Part shown: piece by piece, positions 1 to 8,616 of the stretch
How the letters are laid out: each line of letters starts with the position of its first letter
Position numbering within the stretch: position 1 is the stretch's first letter
NCBI RefSeq assembly: GCF_016772475.1
Contig: NZ_CP068595.1
Coordinates: forward strand, 2,914,001 to 2,978,000
Source of the DNA: Paenibacillus sonchi
GTDB taxonomy: Bacteria; Bacillota; Bacilli; Paenibacillales; Paenibacillaceae
Length of the DNA: 64,000 nucleotides
Direction: 5' to 3'
Notes under the pieces: model-generated
What the model saw: the letters and a program-made list of their open reading frames with translations, nothing else
The model's database searches: none
What the model was told of the DNA's origin: nothing
Position numbers and translations under genes: made by a program

Positions 1-1359
1 ACCAGCCGTCGAGGATGGAGCAGTTCAACACGCCATTCATGGCAGCCTTCATGCCGGAGGTTCCGCTGGCTTCCAGCGGACGGCGCGGATTGTTGAGCCA
101 GATATCAGAGCCGCGTGTCAGCATGGCACCAATCGTCATATCGTAATTCTCAAGGAAGACAACGCTCTTCGGATATTTTTTCATCATCGCCACGAGGTTG
201 CTGACGATTTTTTTACCGGTGTCATCCAGCGGATGGGCTTTGCCGGAGAAGACGATTTGAATGCGTCCGCTCTCCAGATAAGGCTCGATAATCTCCGGCT
301 GGGAGAAAATCAGATCGCTGCGTTTGTAAGGTGCAGCCCGCCGGGAGAAGCCGATGAGCAGATTGTCCGCATTCAGCGAGATGCCGGAGCGTTCTTCAAT
401 GAAGCTGATCAGCTCGCCTTTGATTTCCTTGTGAGTGGCCCACAGGTCGCCGCCTTCCTCAAAAGCGCGGGTCATCCGTTTATCCACCCAGGTTGGGGTA
501 TGAATGGCATTGGTGATGCCGATGATCTCCGATCTGCCGGCGACTTCCTTCCACATCTTATTTGCAGTATCGGCATGGAGCTGGGCCACAGCATTGGAAA
601 TACGCGACAGGCGCAGACCGGCCACTGTCATATTGAACGGATCGCCGCCGATCCGCTCCATTTGGGCACGGGTCAAGCCGTTAAAAGCGCCCATATACTC
701 CAAACGGTCCAGCGGGTGCGTCTCATTGCCTTCCTTGATCGGTGTATGTGTAGTGAACACAACCTCTTCCCGGGTAGCTTTCCAGGCTTCTTCAAAGGAG
801 CTGCCGCCGGACATTTCTCACGGATCAGCTCAATGGCTGCCAGTGCCGCATGCCCTTCGTTGAAGTGGTAGACGTCGATCGGAATCTGCAGCGCACGCAT
901 GGCTTTGACCCCGCCAATCCCAAGTACAATCTCCTGCGCAATCCGCTCTTCCCCAAACCAGCCGTACAGCTGGCCTGTAATCCAGGCATCGCCATTCTCG
1001 GGAATATCCGTATCGAGCAGATACAGGGGGTTGTTGCCGAAACGGTCGGTTTTCCATACTTTGCAGACCACATCAATCTTGCGGACCTTCACGGTAACCT
1101 TCACTCCAGTGTCCTCAAGGAAATCATAGACATGATTGTGATAGGAGTCGTAAGGATTGCCGGCCGCATCGATCTTCTGATCCGTATAACCCTGCTTCCA
1201 TTTGAGGCCGATGGGGATGATCGGAGCCTGTATATCCCTAGCTCCCTTGATATAGTCTCCGGCCAGGATGCCCAGGCCACCGGCGTACATTTTGAAGTCG
1301 GAGCTCAGTCCGTACTCCATGCTGAAATAAGCTACTGACGGTAATTGCTTTTCGTTCAC
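1..1359 (-). CDS. glgP: alpha-glucan (glycogen/maltodextrin) phosphorylase, N-terminal part, frameshifted, runs off window
   Basis: Phosphorolysis of alpha-1,4-glucans to glucose-1-phosphate in the cytoplasm. The N-terminus carries the family block SMEYGLSSDFKMYAGGLGIL (residues 13-32), followed by FNEGHAA near residue 167. The frame starting at 1359 is clean to about 818, then becomes nonsense and stops at 673. A second frame from 814 down to base 1 continues the family without interruption: FTTHTPIKEGNETHP, ITNAIHTPTWVDKRM, IGFSRRAAPYKRSDL, GKAHPLDDTGKKIV and NNPRRPLEASGTSGMK can all be read. One base is missing in an A-run (T-run 814-816 on the + strand). The 3' end lies outside the window. 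The ATG at 1359 is preceded by a purine-rich site (AGGAGG-like, on the reverse strand). The identity is firm. Whether the gene is truly broken cannot be told from this sequence. Confidence 0.9.
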
Positions 1360-1423
1360 TTGATAAGCCTCCTAAATAATAATTAGAATAAAATCTGGCA
1401 TAACTGCAGGCTTGATCTAAGGT

Positions 1424-1435
1424 GCAAACGTTTGC
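1424..1435. promoter_or_regulatory. GCAAACGTTTGC palindrome, candidate LacI/CcpA-family operator
   Basis: A perfect 12-bp palindrome about 65 bp upstream of the alpha-glucan phosphorylase start. The AAACGTTT core is typical of LacI-family operators, and the site partly matches the cre consensus TGWAANCGNTNWCA. Sugar-responsive control of the phosphorylase is inference. Confidence 0.45.
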
Positions 1436-1715
1436 TCAAATAACCAAAAAACTTTGTGGAATCGATTGCACACCTATTTTAGCACATTTCCAGAAAAATG
1501 CATATCGAACTTTGTAAACCGGATAATCTGCTAATGAAAAGTAATTCATAAGGCATGGGGGCTTTGTGAAATAGTTCCCCTTGGCTAGTGCTAGAGTAGC
1601 GTTGCAATTTCCGGCCCGAGCTGATTTTACCAAAAGTCCTTTTTCCCTCATAAAGTTGGAGCTGGCAGCCGAAATAAATGATGAAATACACTACAACACA
1701 GGGGGAACCGAACAG

Positions 1716-2645
1716 ATGAAAAAAATCCTTAGTATCCTTGCAAGCTGTTTCCTGGCCATTAGCGTAATGTCGGGAGCGGCACTGGCAAAATCCGAAAACA
1801 GTAACGGAAAAGGCAACAGCAATGGCAAAGGCAAAGCAGAAGCTGCAACTGAAGCTGCAGCTGGAGTGCCGGCTAATGGATCAACGGCAGCAGACAAGGA
1901 CAAGGAGAAAGACAAGGACAAGGACAAAGAGCAAAGCAAAGAAGTGAATAAAGAAAGCGTAACTACGGCTACTTATGCTACATATGGAGACAAGGGTCAC
2001 AATGGATACAAGGGACTTCTGCATGCGATCGAAAATGTGAAGGATAAGCCGGCAGGGGCAGTTATCGCCGAGCTTTTGTTAACCCGGTACAACACTGAAC
2101 TGACACCAGAAATGAAGACTGAGCTGGAAGCGATTAAAGATAAGGATGCTGCGTTGACGGCGCTTGCGGAGATGCTGAATCAAAAGGGAAGCGTAACCGA
2201 TGCGGTGTACGTACAGAAAGAAGCCATTTTGGCTAATGTGAAGAATCTGAATTCTTATAAAAAGCTGGGCAAGCTGTATGCGCAAACCGGTAAAAAAGGG
2301 ATTAAGCTCTACGTTAACGGTGAAGAGTCCACCTCTGGCGTTGCTCCCGTTCAGAACGGGGGAAGTACATTAGTACCGTTCAAAGCCATCGCTGAGTCCT
2401 TGAAGGCCGAGGTGGTCTGGAACCCGCAGGAGCGCTCTGTTACCATGACTCGGGAAGGGACTGAAGTGAAGCTGTTTATTGATAAAAAGACTGCCTATGT
2501 CAATGGACAAGCGGTTAGTCTTCAGGTGGCGCCGGCAATCGTAAAAGGCAATACGGTAGTACCGGCCCGTTTTGTCAGTGAAGCCTTAAAAGCTACTGTA
2601 AAATGGGAGCCGGAATCCCAATCCGTAGTCATCTACGAAGAGTAG
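1716..2645 (+). CDS. secreted stalk-domain (copper amine oxidase N-terminal-like) protein
   Basis: A 309-residue exported protein of unknown role. Residues 1-24 form a classic signal peptide (MKK, hydrophobic core, ending ALA-K). Next comes a low-complexity Lys/Asp/Glu/Asn linker with repeated DKDK units (about 27-80), then a helical part. The C-terminal 105 residues are two copies of the copper-amine-oxidase-N-like fold: KLYVNGEES...LVPFKAIAESLKAEVVWNP and AYVNGQAV...VVPARFVSEALKATVKWEP. In Paenibacillus relatives this domain is a common cell-surface module and implies no oxidase activity. I chose ATG 1716 over an in-frame ATG at 1581 because it follows GGGGGAA and begins the signal peptide. 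A strong terminator follows, so it is probably monocistronic. Confidence 0.85.
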   Translation: MKKILSILASCFLAISVMSGAALAKSENSNGKGNSNGKGKAEAATEAAAGVPANGSTAADKDKEKDKDKDKEQSKEVNKESVTTATYATYGDKGHNGYKGLLHAIENVKDKPAGAVIAELLLTRYNTELTPEMKTELEAIKDKDAALTALAEMLNQKGSVTDAVYVQKEAILANVKNLNSYKKLGKLYAQTGKKGIKLYVNGEESTSGVAPVQNGGSTLVPFKAIAESLKAEVVWNPQERSVTMTREGTEVKLFIDKKTAYVNGQAVSLQVAPAIVKGNTVVPARFVSEALKATVKWEPESQSVVIYEE

Positions 2646-2711
2646 GCCTTGCGCAGCCTCCGGTAATGCAGTAATTCTTTTGCAGGCGCTGAACAGCAAT
2701 ACGTTCAAAAG

Positions 2712-2740
2712 AAGACACGGCATTTATTGCCGTGTCTTTT
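2712..2740 (+). terminator. rho-independent terminator of the stalk-domain gene
   Basis: An 11-bp perfect stem AAGACACGGCA / TGCCGTGTCTT with a 5-nt loop, ending in TTTT, 67 bp after the stop codon. Confidence 0.85.
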
Positions 2741-2854
2741 AAGTATGTGGGGTTGCACTGGTCCATAAGGACAGCAGGCATTTCTGCCGCTCAAGCGGAA
2801 TGGGGTTTGATAAACCTTAGTAATCCCGAGTAAGATAGAGAGTAACAAGTCAGG

Positions 2855-3790
2855 GTGGTGAAAAGATTGAGCATAGTGATAATCGGAAGTCTAAATATGG
2901 ATATGGTGGTGCGCACAAGCCGGGCTCCGAATGCCGGTGAGACATTGTTCGGACAGGGCTTCGCTCTGTCTCCGGGCGGAAAAGGCGCAAATCAGGCGGC
3001 AGCCGCAGCCCGTCTCGGCGCAGATGTGCAGATGATCGGCAGAGTGGGCAGGGATACCTTCGGCAGCGAACTGCTGGAAGTGATGCGCAAGGAGCAAATC
3101 AATACCGAGTATATAGGGCAAAGTGAAACGCAGACTACAGGGGTCGCCTCTATTGTGGTGGACGGAGAAGGGGAGAACCGGATTATCGTTGTGCCTGGTG
3201 CGAATATCGAGATGGGACCAGCGGATATCGCAGCACTGGAGCCGGTCATCAGCCAGGCGGAAATTGTGGTTATGCAGCTGGAGACGGATCTCACGATGTG
3301 TGCACATGCTGCTGCTGCCGCACATAGACATGGAATTCCTGTGATCCTGAACCCGGCCCCGGCCAGGGAGCTTGACGATGAATTTCTGCAGCATGTAACC
3401 TATCTGACTCCCAATGAGACGGAGGCGGGTATCCTGGCGGGAATAGTCGTGAACAGCGTTGCTGAGGCAGAGCAGGCAGCGCATATGTTATTGCAAAAAG
3501 GGGTGCAGAACGTCATCGTGACCCTCGGCTCCAAAGGGGCGCTGATTGTGAATAAGGAAGGCACCCTGCATATTCCCGGGTTTCCGGTGCAAGCCGTGGA
3601 TACGGTAGCTGCCGGAGATTCTTTTAACGGAGCGCTGGCCTGGCAGCTTACCCAAGGCAAAACACTGGCCGAAGCAGCCAGATTTGCTAATGCGGTTGGT
3701 GCGCTGGCGGTAGGCAAGCAGGGGGCGATTCCTTCGCTGCCGTATCTGCCGGAGGTTGAGCAGTTTCTGCAGGACGCTGCTGGACGGTAA
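2855..3790 (+). CDS. rbsK: ribokinase (PfkB family)
   Basis: Phosphorylates D-ribose at O5 with ATP. The length of about 307-311 residues is normal. Visible motifs: N-terminal IGSLNMDMVV, the sugar-binding GGKGANQA block (about residue 45), LNPAPA, TPNETEA, and the C-terminal catalytic and anion-hole motif DTVAAGDSFNGAL containing the general base Asp. Two starts are possible: GTG at 2855, or TTG at 2867, which follows AGGGTGG at better spacing and gives MSIVIIGSLNMD. I consider 2867 equally likely. No rbs transport genes lie beside it. The next gene, aroD, starts 42 bp downstream, so the two may be cotranscribed. Confidence 0.88.
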   Translation: MVKRLSIVIIGSLNMDMVVRTSRAPNAGETLFGQGFALSPGGKGANQAAAAARLGADVQMIGRVGRDTFGSELLEVMRKEQINTEYIGQSETQTTGVASIVVDGEGENRIIVVPGANIEMGPADIAALEPVISQAEIVVMQLETDLTMCAHAAAAAHRHGIPVILNPAPARELDDEFLQHVTYLTPNETEAGILAGIVVNSVAEAEQAAHMLLQKGVQNVIVTLGSKGALIVNKEGTLHIPGFPVQAVDTVAAGDSFNGALAWQLTQGKTLAEAARFANAVGALAVGKQGAIPSLPYLPEVEQFLQDAAGR

Positions 3791-3832
3791 AATGAACTTG
3801 GCTATATGCTGATACATAAGGAGCTGAAGGAA

Positions 3833-4597
3833 ATGAGCGGCGCAATAACCGTTAGAAATGTAACCCTCGGGGAGGGGATTCCCAAAATCTGCGTTTCGCT
3901 GATCAGTGCTGCGATGCCAGAGCTGGTGGCAGAGGCTCAAGCGCTGAAGGAGCTGGCACCGGATCTGGTGGAATGGCGGAGCGACTTTTTTGCCGGGGTG
4001 GAGGATCTTGCGGCAGTCCGGAAAACGCTGGCTGAGATTTCCTCCGTCCTGCCGGACACTCCGCTGATCTTCACGTTCCGCAGCGCCAGGGAAGGCGGCG
4101 AGCGGGAGATCACTACGGAATATTATATCCGGCTGAACCAGGCGGCCGCAGAAAGCGGCTATGTGGATATTATCGATGTAGAGCTGTTCAATGAGGAGAA
4201 CGTGATCCGCGAGCTGATTGCCGCTGCCCATGCCTGCGGGGTATTCGTGATCGTCTCGAATCACGATTTCCACGGAACGCCGTCCCAGGAGGAGATTGTC
4301 TCCCGGCTGCGCCAGGCGCAGGCCCTTGGCGGGGATCTGCCGAAGATTGCTGTGATGCCGCAGCAGGCGGGCGATGTGCTGACCCTGCTGGCTGCGACAA
4401 ATACGATGCGGGAGCACTATGCGGACCGTCCGATCATTACGATGTCCATGGCAGGGGAAGGTGTAATCAGCCGTCTGGCCGGAGAAATCTTCGGCTCGGC
4501 GCTGACGTTTGGCGCGGCACACAAGCCTTCGGCCCCGGGCCAGGTCGCTGTAGCCGAGCTGCGGAGGGTGCTGGAGCTGCTGCACCGCAGTCTATAG
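3833..4597 (+). CDS. aroD: type I 3-dehydroquinate dehydratase
   Basis: Third step of the shikimate pathway: cis-dehydration of 3-dehydroquinate through a Schiff base. 254 residues from ATG 3833, normal for type I enzymes. The substrate-binding EWRSDFF, the catalytic His (H144 in SNHDFHGTP) and the Schiff-base Lys (K171 in LPKIAVMP) are present. Both numbers agree with the E. coli enzyme (H143, K170). The C-terminal MSMAGEGVISRL and GSALTFGA blocks are complete. An upstream in-frame ATG at 3806 exists, but AAGGAG lies 9 nt before 3833. It sits 42 bp after ribokinase. Confidence 0.93.
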   Translation: MSGAITVRNVTLGEGIPKICVSLISAAMPELVAEAQALKELAPDLVEWRSDFFAGVEDLAAVRKTLAEISSVLPDTPLIFTFRSAREGGEREITTEYYIRLNQAAAESGYVDIIDVELFNEENVIRELIAAAHACGVFVIVSNHDFHGTPSQEEIVSRLRQAQALGGDLPKIAVMPQQAGDVLTLLAATNTMREHYADRPIITMSMAGEGVISRLAGEIFGSALTFGAAHKPSAPGQVAVAELRRVLELLHRSL

Positions 4598-4679
4598 CAG
4601 TGGAGGGGGTTCGGGCTTGACGGATACGCTGCAGACGAATCAGCTAAACTGGGAATAGGATTGAAGGGAGGGATCACAT

Positions 4680-5369
4680 ATGCCGGAAATGATTCTGGTT
4701 GTAGAGGATGAAGAGAAAATCGCCCGGTTGCTGCAAATTGAGCTGGAGTGCGAAGGTTATCTGGTGTCGATTGCCGGGAACGGCCATCAGGCGCTTGAAT
4801 TGTATCAGACGAACCAGCCCGATCTTCTGCTGCTTGATGTGATGCTTCCCGGCTTCAGCGGAATAGAGCTGTTGCGGCGTATCCGGAATAATGATGCCGA
4901 GACTCCTGTTCTTTTGCTGACCGCCAAAAGCTCTGTGGAAGACAAGGTATCGGGGCTGGATCTTGGTGCAAACGACTATATCACCAAACCTTTTCAGATA
5001 GAAGAGCTGCTGGCGCGGGTACGTGCTGCGCTGAGGCTGGCGGCCAACCGGAAAACCGGGGGGAGCGAAAGCCTCAAGGCGGATGACCTTGAGCTGAACG
5101 AAACCACGCGTGAGGTCATGCGGGCGGGCAGGAGAATTGAACTTACCCCGAGAGAGTTTGATCTGCTGGTGTTTTTGCTGAAAAATAAACGCCAGGTGCT
5201 GAACAGGGAACAGATCATGACAGCAGTCTGGGGGTACGATTATTATGGAGATACAAATGTTGTCGATGTCTACATCCGCTATGTCCGCAAAAAAATCGCC
5301 CAGGACAACAGCAGTGAGCTGATTCATACAGTCCGTGGCATCGGTTATGTGCTGAAGGAATCCCCATGA
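4680..5369 (+). CDS. OmpR/PhoB-family response regulator
   Basis: A 229-residue cytoplasmic transcription factor. The receiver domain (about 4-118) has acidic residues E9, D10 and E11, the phospho-acceptor D53 in LLLDVMLPG, the switch Thr in LLLTAKS and the conserved Lys in YITKPF. The winged-helix DNA-binding domain (about 130-225) ends in VRGIGYVLK. RBS GGAGGGATCAC precedes ATG 4680. Its stop overlaps the start of the kinase by 4 bp (ATGA), so the two are translationally coupled. The PepSY genes downstream suggest an envelope-stress or cation-related signal, but this is inference. Confidence 0.92.
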   Translation: MPEMILVVEDEEKIARLLQIELECEGYLVSIAGNGHQALELYQTNQPDLLLLDVMLPGFSGIELLRRIRNNDAETPVLLLTAKSSVEDKVSGLDLGANDYITKPFQIEELLARVRAALRLAANRKTGGSESLKADDLELNETTREVMRAGRRIELTPREFDLLVFLLKNKRQVLNREQIMTAVWGYDYYGDTNVVDVYIRYVRKKIAQDNSSELIHTVRGIGYVLKESP

Positions 5370-6730
5370 AGCTGCGCAGCAAAATTTATCTCTATTCCAG
5401 CGTGCTGTTTGCCGTACTTCTGGTAATCATGAACCTGGTCATCTACTTTATGTTCAGCCGGATGTCGATAGATAACCAGCTGGATCAGGCTGATGCGGAG
5501 ACAGTGAAGACTGCCGCCGATCTGCGGAGGGCAGGCAGCGCGATTTCTGCACCGGAGCTGCTCCGCGCTTATGTCCCGATAGAGGGGATGCTCCGGCTGC
5601 TGGGACCGGACGGAAGCGGGCCTGCTCCGGTGACTTCAGCGGCTGAAGGGGATATCAGCCGGCTCAAACCGGAGTATTATAAGGACAAACATAGTGGAGT
5701 TATTAAGGCAGGGGAGCGTTCCTATGCTTTTGTGACCGTTCCGGTCATCTGGATCGACGGGAGCGTAATGAATGTCCAAATGTTCAAAAGTCTGGAGAGC
5801 ACGATGAGTACGCTTCAGGTTCTGAGGCTAGTGTTAGCGGGCGTAACCATCTTTGCCATGCTGCCGCTCCTGCTCTCCAGCAGAGTGCTGTCCGGACTGA
5901 TTATGCGTCCCATTGTCCAAATGACTGCCACTATGCGGGAAATCAAACACAGCGGCAAATTCAACAGGCTGAAGCTGGATGACACATCGAAGGATGAGCT
6001 GGTCGAAATGGGGCATACGTTCAACGAAATGATCGCTTTGCTGGAGAGCAATGCTGTTAAGCAGGAAAAATTCGTATCGGACGCTTCCCATGAGCTGCGC
6101 ACACCCCTGACGGTGATCGAAAGCTATGCCAGCCTGCTTAAGCGGCGGGGATTGGATCATCCCGAATTGTTCAATGAATCGGTAGAAGCGATTCATTCGG
6201 AAGCCATTCGGATGAAGGAACTGACCGAACAGCTGCTGCTCCTGGCGAAACATCACGAAGAGTGGAACTTATCCATGGGCATGGTTGATCTGGAGCAGCT
6301 GGCCCTGTCTTCAGCCAAGGCCTTCAAGAATGCCTACGGCAGGGAAGTGGCTGTGACGGTGAAAGGCCGGGTTCACGGATACAGCGATGACGCCAAGCTG
6401 AGACAGCTCTTGTTCATTTTTTTGGATAATGCCCGCAAGTATAGTGATCAAGAAATCAATATTGCCCTAGAATCCTCTGGGCCGGAGTCTATTATTCGGA
6501 TTACGGACCGGGGGATTGGTATTCCTGAGGCGGAGCTTCCCAGAATATTCGATCGTTTCTATAGAGTGGATGAAGCCAGGAGCCGCCAGGACGGTGGGGC
6601 GGGTCTGGGATTGTCGCTCGCTGCAGAAATTGCCGGAGCCATCGGGGCCAAGCTGTCTATGGAGAGTACCCAAGGCGTCGGCACTTCGGTTGTGATCCGG
6701 GTTGCGGCGATGAAGGGGGAACAATCATGA
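5366..6730 (+). CDS. membrane sensor histidine kinase (HAMP-HisKA-HATPase)
   Basis: A 454-residue partner of the preceding regulator. One transmembrane helix at about residues 8-31, an extracellular sensor of about 120 residues, a second helix at about 152-172, HAMP to about 230, and the phosphorylated H242 in SDASHELRTPLTV. The ATPase has the N box (FLDNARKYS), G1 (DRGIGIP) and G2 (GGAGLGLSLA). All catalytic motifs look intact. It overlaps the regulator upstream by 4 bp and the PepSY gene downstream by 4 bp. Stimulus unknown. Confidence 0.92.
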   Translation: MKLRSKIYLYSSVLFAVLLVIMNLVIYFMFSRMSIDNQLDQADAETVKTAADLRRAGSAISAPELLRAYVPIEGMLRLLGPDGSGPAPVTSAAEGDISRLKPEYYKDKHSGVIKAGERSYAFVTVPVIWIDGSVMNVQMFKSLESTMSTLQVLRLVLAGVTIFAMLPLLLSSRVLSGLIMRPIVQMTATMREIKHSGKFNRLKLDDTSKDELVEMGHTFNEMIALLESNAVKQEKFVSDASHELRTPLTVIESYASLLKRRGLDHPELFNESVEAIHSEAIRMKELTEQLLLLAKHHEEWNLSMGMVDLEQLALSSAKAFKNAYGREVAVTVKGRVHGYSDDAKLRQLLFIFLDNARKYSDQEINIALESSGPESIIRITDRGIGIPEAELPRIFDRFYRVDEARSRQDGGAGLGLSLAAEIAGAIGAKLSMESTQGVGTSVVIRVAAMKGEQS

Positions 6731-7326
6731 GGAATAAGCAGCCGGTGAACCCCAAGCTGTTGCCCAGAGTCTTGTGGGGGATTGCTGCGGTTGTGCTTAT
6801 GTTGTCTTTTGGATTTAGGATCTTTGCACCGGAATCACCACAACTGCTCACATCAGAAGAGGCGAAGCAGCATGTGCTGGACGAATATGCAGGCAACATA
6901 GTGAGCCTCAGCCTGCATTCCGGGAAATATGTAGCGGAACTGGAAACGGCTCAAGGCAGATACGAGCTGAAGCTGGATGGGGCCACAGGGGAGGTTACCT
7001 CTATCGTACAGCTGGAGGCAGCGGCTACTCCGCCTGTCCCGCCCACGCCGCAGCCATCTTCGGTGCCGCCGACAGCTGCTGCAGAATCGGAACCGCCTTC
7101 GGCGGCCCCGCAGCGGGTGGTGTCGGAGAAAGAGGCGGTCGAACTGGCTCTGCGGGAGGTGCCGGGAGAACTGGATGACGTAGATACCGGAATCAATGAA
7201 TCGGGTGCTTTTTATCTGGTGGAGATCAATACCTCTGACAAGCGCGAGGCCGTTGTCCAGGTAGACGCCATTTCGGGAAGCATTATGTCTGTCACCTGGG
7301 AAAATCAGGACGAGGATAACTCTTAA
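6727..7326 (+). CDS. membrane-anchored PepSY-domain protein
   Basis: 199 residues: an N-terminal signal anchor (about 13-33, VLWGIAAVVLMLSFGFRIF), a first PepSY-like segment (EEAKQHVLDEYAG...GRYELKLDGATGEVTSI), a Pro/Ala/Ser/Thr-rich linker (about 97-135), and a second PepSY unit (EKEAVELALREVPGELDDVDTG...VVQVDAISGSIMSV). PepSY domains are thought to bind or inhibit proteases or to sense ligands. Here the protein is cotranscribed with the two-component system through a 4-bp overlap, so an accessory sensing role is plausible but not shown. Confidence 0.82.
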   Translation: MRNKQPVNPKLLPRVLWGIAAVVLMLSFGFRIFAPESPQLLTSEEAKQHVLDEYAGNIVSLSLHSGKYVAELETAQGRYELKLDGATGEVTSIVQLEAAATPPVPPTPQPSSVPPTAAAESEPPSAAPQRVVSEKEAVELALREVPGELDDVDTGINESGAFYLVEINTSDKREAVVQVDAISGSIMSVTWENQDEDNS

Positions 7327-7430
7327 GCCATTTCTCATCAAATTCTAATCTTCCTGTCCCCTTCTTCTCATACAAGCTCATTATAGTAAAGACATGAGCA
7401 GGTCAGAATGAGAATCAGGAGGCGACAATC

Positions 7431-7985
7431 ATGAAAAAGAAGTTATGGAGCAGTATAGCAGCAGCGGCTATTCTACTCGGAGGAGCATACAGTATCAGTG
7501 AGGTCCAGGCTGCTTCTGCCGGGAATTCCGCTTCGGCGGGCACAAGCAAGACACTGATCGGTATCAGCAAGGCAGAACAGGCTGCGCTGAAGGCAGCACC
7601 TGGCCGGGTGGAGAGCATTGATCTGGAGAAAAAGCCCAGCGGTGCTTATTATGAGGTTGATATCCAGCAGCAGAATAAGGAGATTGATGTCCGGGTCGAT
7701 GCGTATACAGGCAGTATTATAAGCGTGCGCGAGGAAGCGGACGATGATGACGATGGTGATATTCAGCCGGCAGACGCAGCGGAGAGCAAAGCGGTGATCA
7801 GTGCAGCCCAGGCGGCAGAGGCTGCATCTGCAGCAGCGAAGGGAAAGGTTGTGGAGATCGACCTGGACCAGAATAAAGGAAGCCTGGTGTATGAAGTAGA
7901 AGTCAGAAACGGCAAGGTTACGACAGAAGTAGGGGTCGATGCCTACACGGCCAAAGTGCTGTATACGGATGAGGATTGGGAGTAG
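7431..7985 (+). CDS. secreted PepSY-domain protein (two PepSY repeats)
   Basis: 184 residues with a signal peptide (MKKKLWSSIAAAAILLGGAYS..., ending near VQA), then two PepSY repeats: SKAEQAALKAAPGRVESID...VDAYTGSIISV and SAAQAAEAASAAAKGKVVEID...VDAYTAKVLYT, separated by an acidic Asp-rich loop (EADDDDDGD). RBS AGGAGGCGACA precedes the ATG. The 104-bp gap from the upstream operon contains two TTCTCAT copies (7332-7338 and 7365-7371, 33 bp apart) and a TATAGT -10-like box. It may therefore be a regulated target of the adjacent two-component system rather than part of its operon. Confidence 0.82.
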   Translation: MKKKLWSSIAAAAILLGGAYSISEVQAASAGNSASAGTSKTLIGISKAEQAALKAAPGRVESIDLEKKPSGAYYEVDIQQQNKEIDVRVDAYTGSIISVREEADDDDDGDIQPADAAESKAVISAAQAAEAASAAAKGKVVEIDLDQNKGSLVYEVEVRNGKVTTEVGVDAYTAKVLYTDEDWE

Positions 7986-8033
7986 TCACGACCAGTGCGC
8001 AATAAAACTATTCAATTAATCCCAGCATATAAG

Positions 8034-8067
8034 AAAGGAGCTGCCTTGACCTAGGCAGCTCCTTTTT
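8034..8067. terminator. bidirectional terminator between convergent genes
   Basis: A 13-bp perfect stem AAAGGAGCTGCCT / AGGCAGCTCCTTT with a 6-nt loop. There is a T-run on the + side and an A-run (T on the reverse transcript) on the other, so it can end both the PepSY gene and the convergent gene at 8105. Confidence 0.85.
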
Positions 8068-8104
8068 CAGGGGAAGATACATGCAGCAGGCACCAGCTTC
8101 CCGG

Positions 8105-8515
8105 CTATGCCTCCTGAGGATCAATGTTGGGGTGTATCGCCAGCCCCCGTTCTTTAAAAACCTCCTTGGCTGCAAAGGTGGCGTTGAGCACCCGCGGAAA
8201 ACCGGCGTAAGGCGTGCAGTGCAGGAGCGCTTCGACAATCTCTTTGGGTGAAAGCCCCACGTTAAGCGCAGCATTGATGTGCACGGTGAGTTGAGGTTCG
8301 CAGCCGCCAAGTGCGGTAAGCGCGGAAATGGTGATGAGCTGGCGCTGCTTCAAGTCCAGCCCTTCGCGGGAATAAATGTCGCCAAAAGCAAATTCAATTA
8401 CAAATTGGCCCAAATCGGGAGAGATGTCCCGCAGCGATTCAATCACCTTTGCCCCGCCGGCGCCATCCACCTCCATCAACTTTTCCCAACCGCGTTCATA
8501 ACGTTCTGTAGTCAT
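8105..8515 (-). CDS. carboxymuconolactone decarboxylase (CMD) family protein
   Basis: 136 residues, the usual size for a gamma-carboxymuconolactone-decarboxylase-like protein. The core KQRQLITISALTALGGCEPQLTVHINAALNVG...EIVEALLHCTPYAGFPRVLNA is the family signature with its conserved His. The paired CxxC of AhpD-type peroxidases is absent, so this is a CMD-like protein rather than a thiol peroxidase. The substrate is unknown; genomes carry many such paralogues. It is divergent from a MerR regulator whose presumed operator lies within this gene's promoter, so control by that regulator is likely. Confidence 0.85.
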   Translation of the reverse strand: MTTERYERGWEKLMEVDGAGGAKVIESLRDISPDLGQFVIEFAFGDIYSREGLDLKQRQLITISALTALGGCEPQLTVHINAALNVGLSPKEIVEALLHCTPYAGFPRVLNATFAAKEVFKERGLAIHPNIDPQEA

Positions 8516-8558
8516 AAGAAAACCTCCATTGAATATGAATTTCGTACCCTATGACCAG

Positions 8559-8587
8559 ATTACAGCTTAGAGCGCGCTCTAATGCAA
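8559..8587 (-). promoter_or_regulatory. promoter with palindromic MerR-type operator in the spacer
   Basis: Read on the reverse strand: -35 TTGCAT (8587-8582), a 17-bp spacer, and -10 TGTAAT (8564-8559). The spacer is filled by the perfect 16-bp palindrome TTAGAGCGCGCTCTAA (8567-8582). An operator between -35 and -10 is the hallmark of MerR-family control, and the regulator gene starts 35 bp away on the other strand. Confidence 0.65.
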
Positions 8588-8616
8588 GCAATGATTGGGT
8601 GTGATATGATTTCAGC

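Noticed and set aside
233..871. Long forward reading frame of 212 codons
   Set aside because: It is antisense to the alpha-glucan phosphorylase, has no RBS, and the reverse strand encodes conserved motifs throughout.
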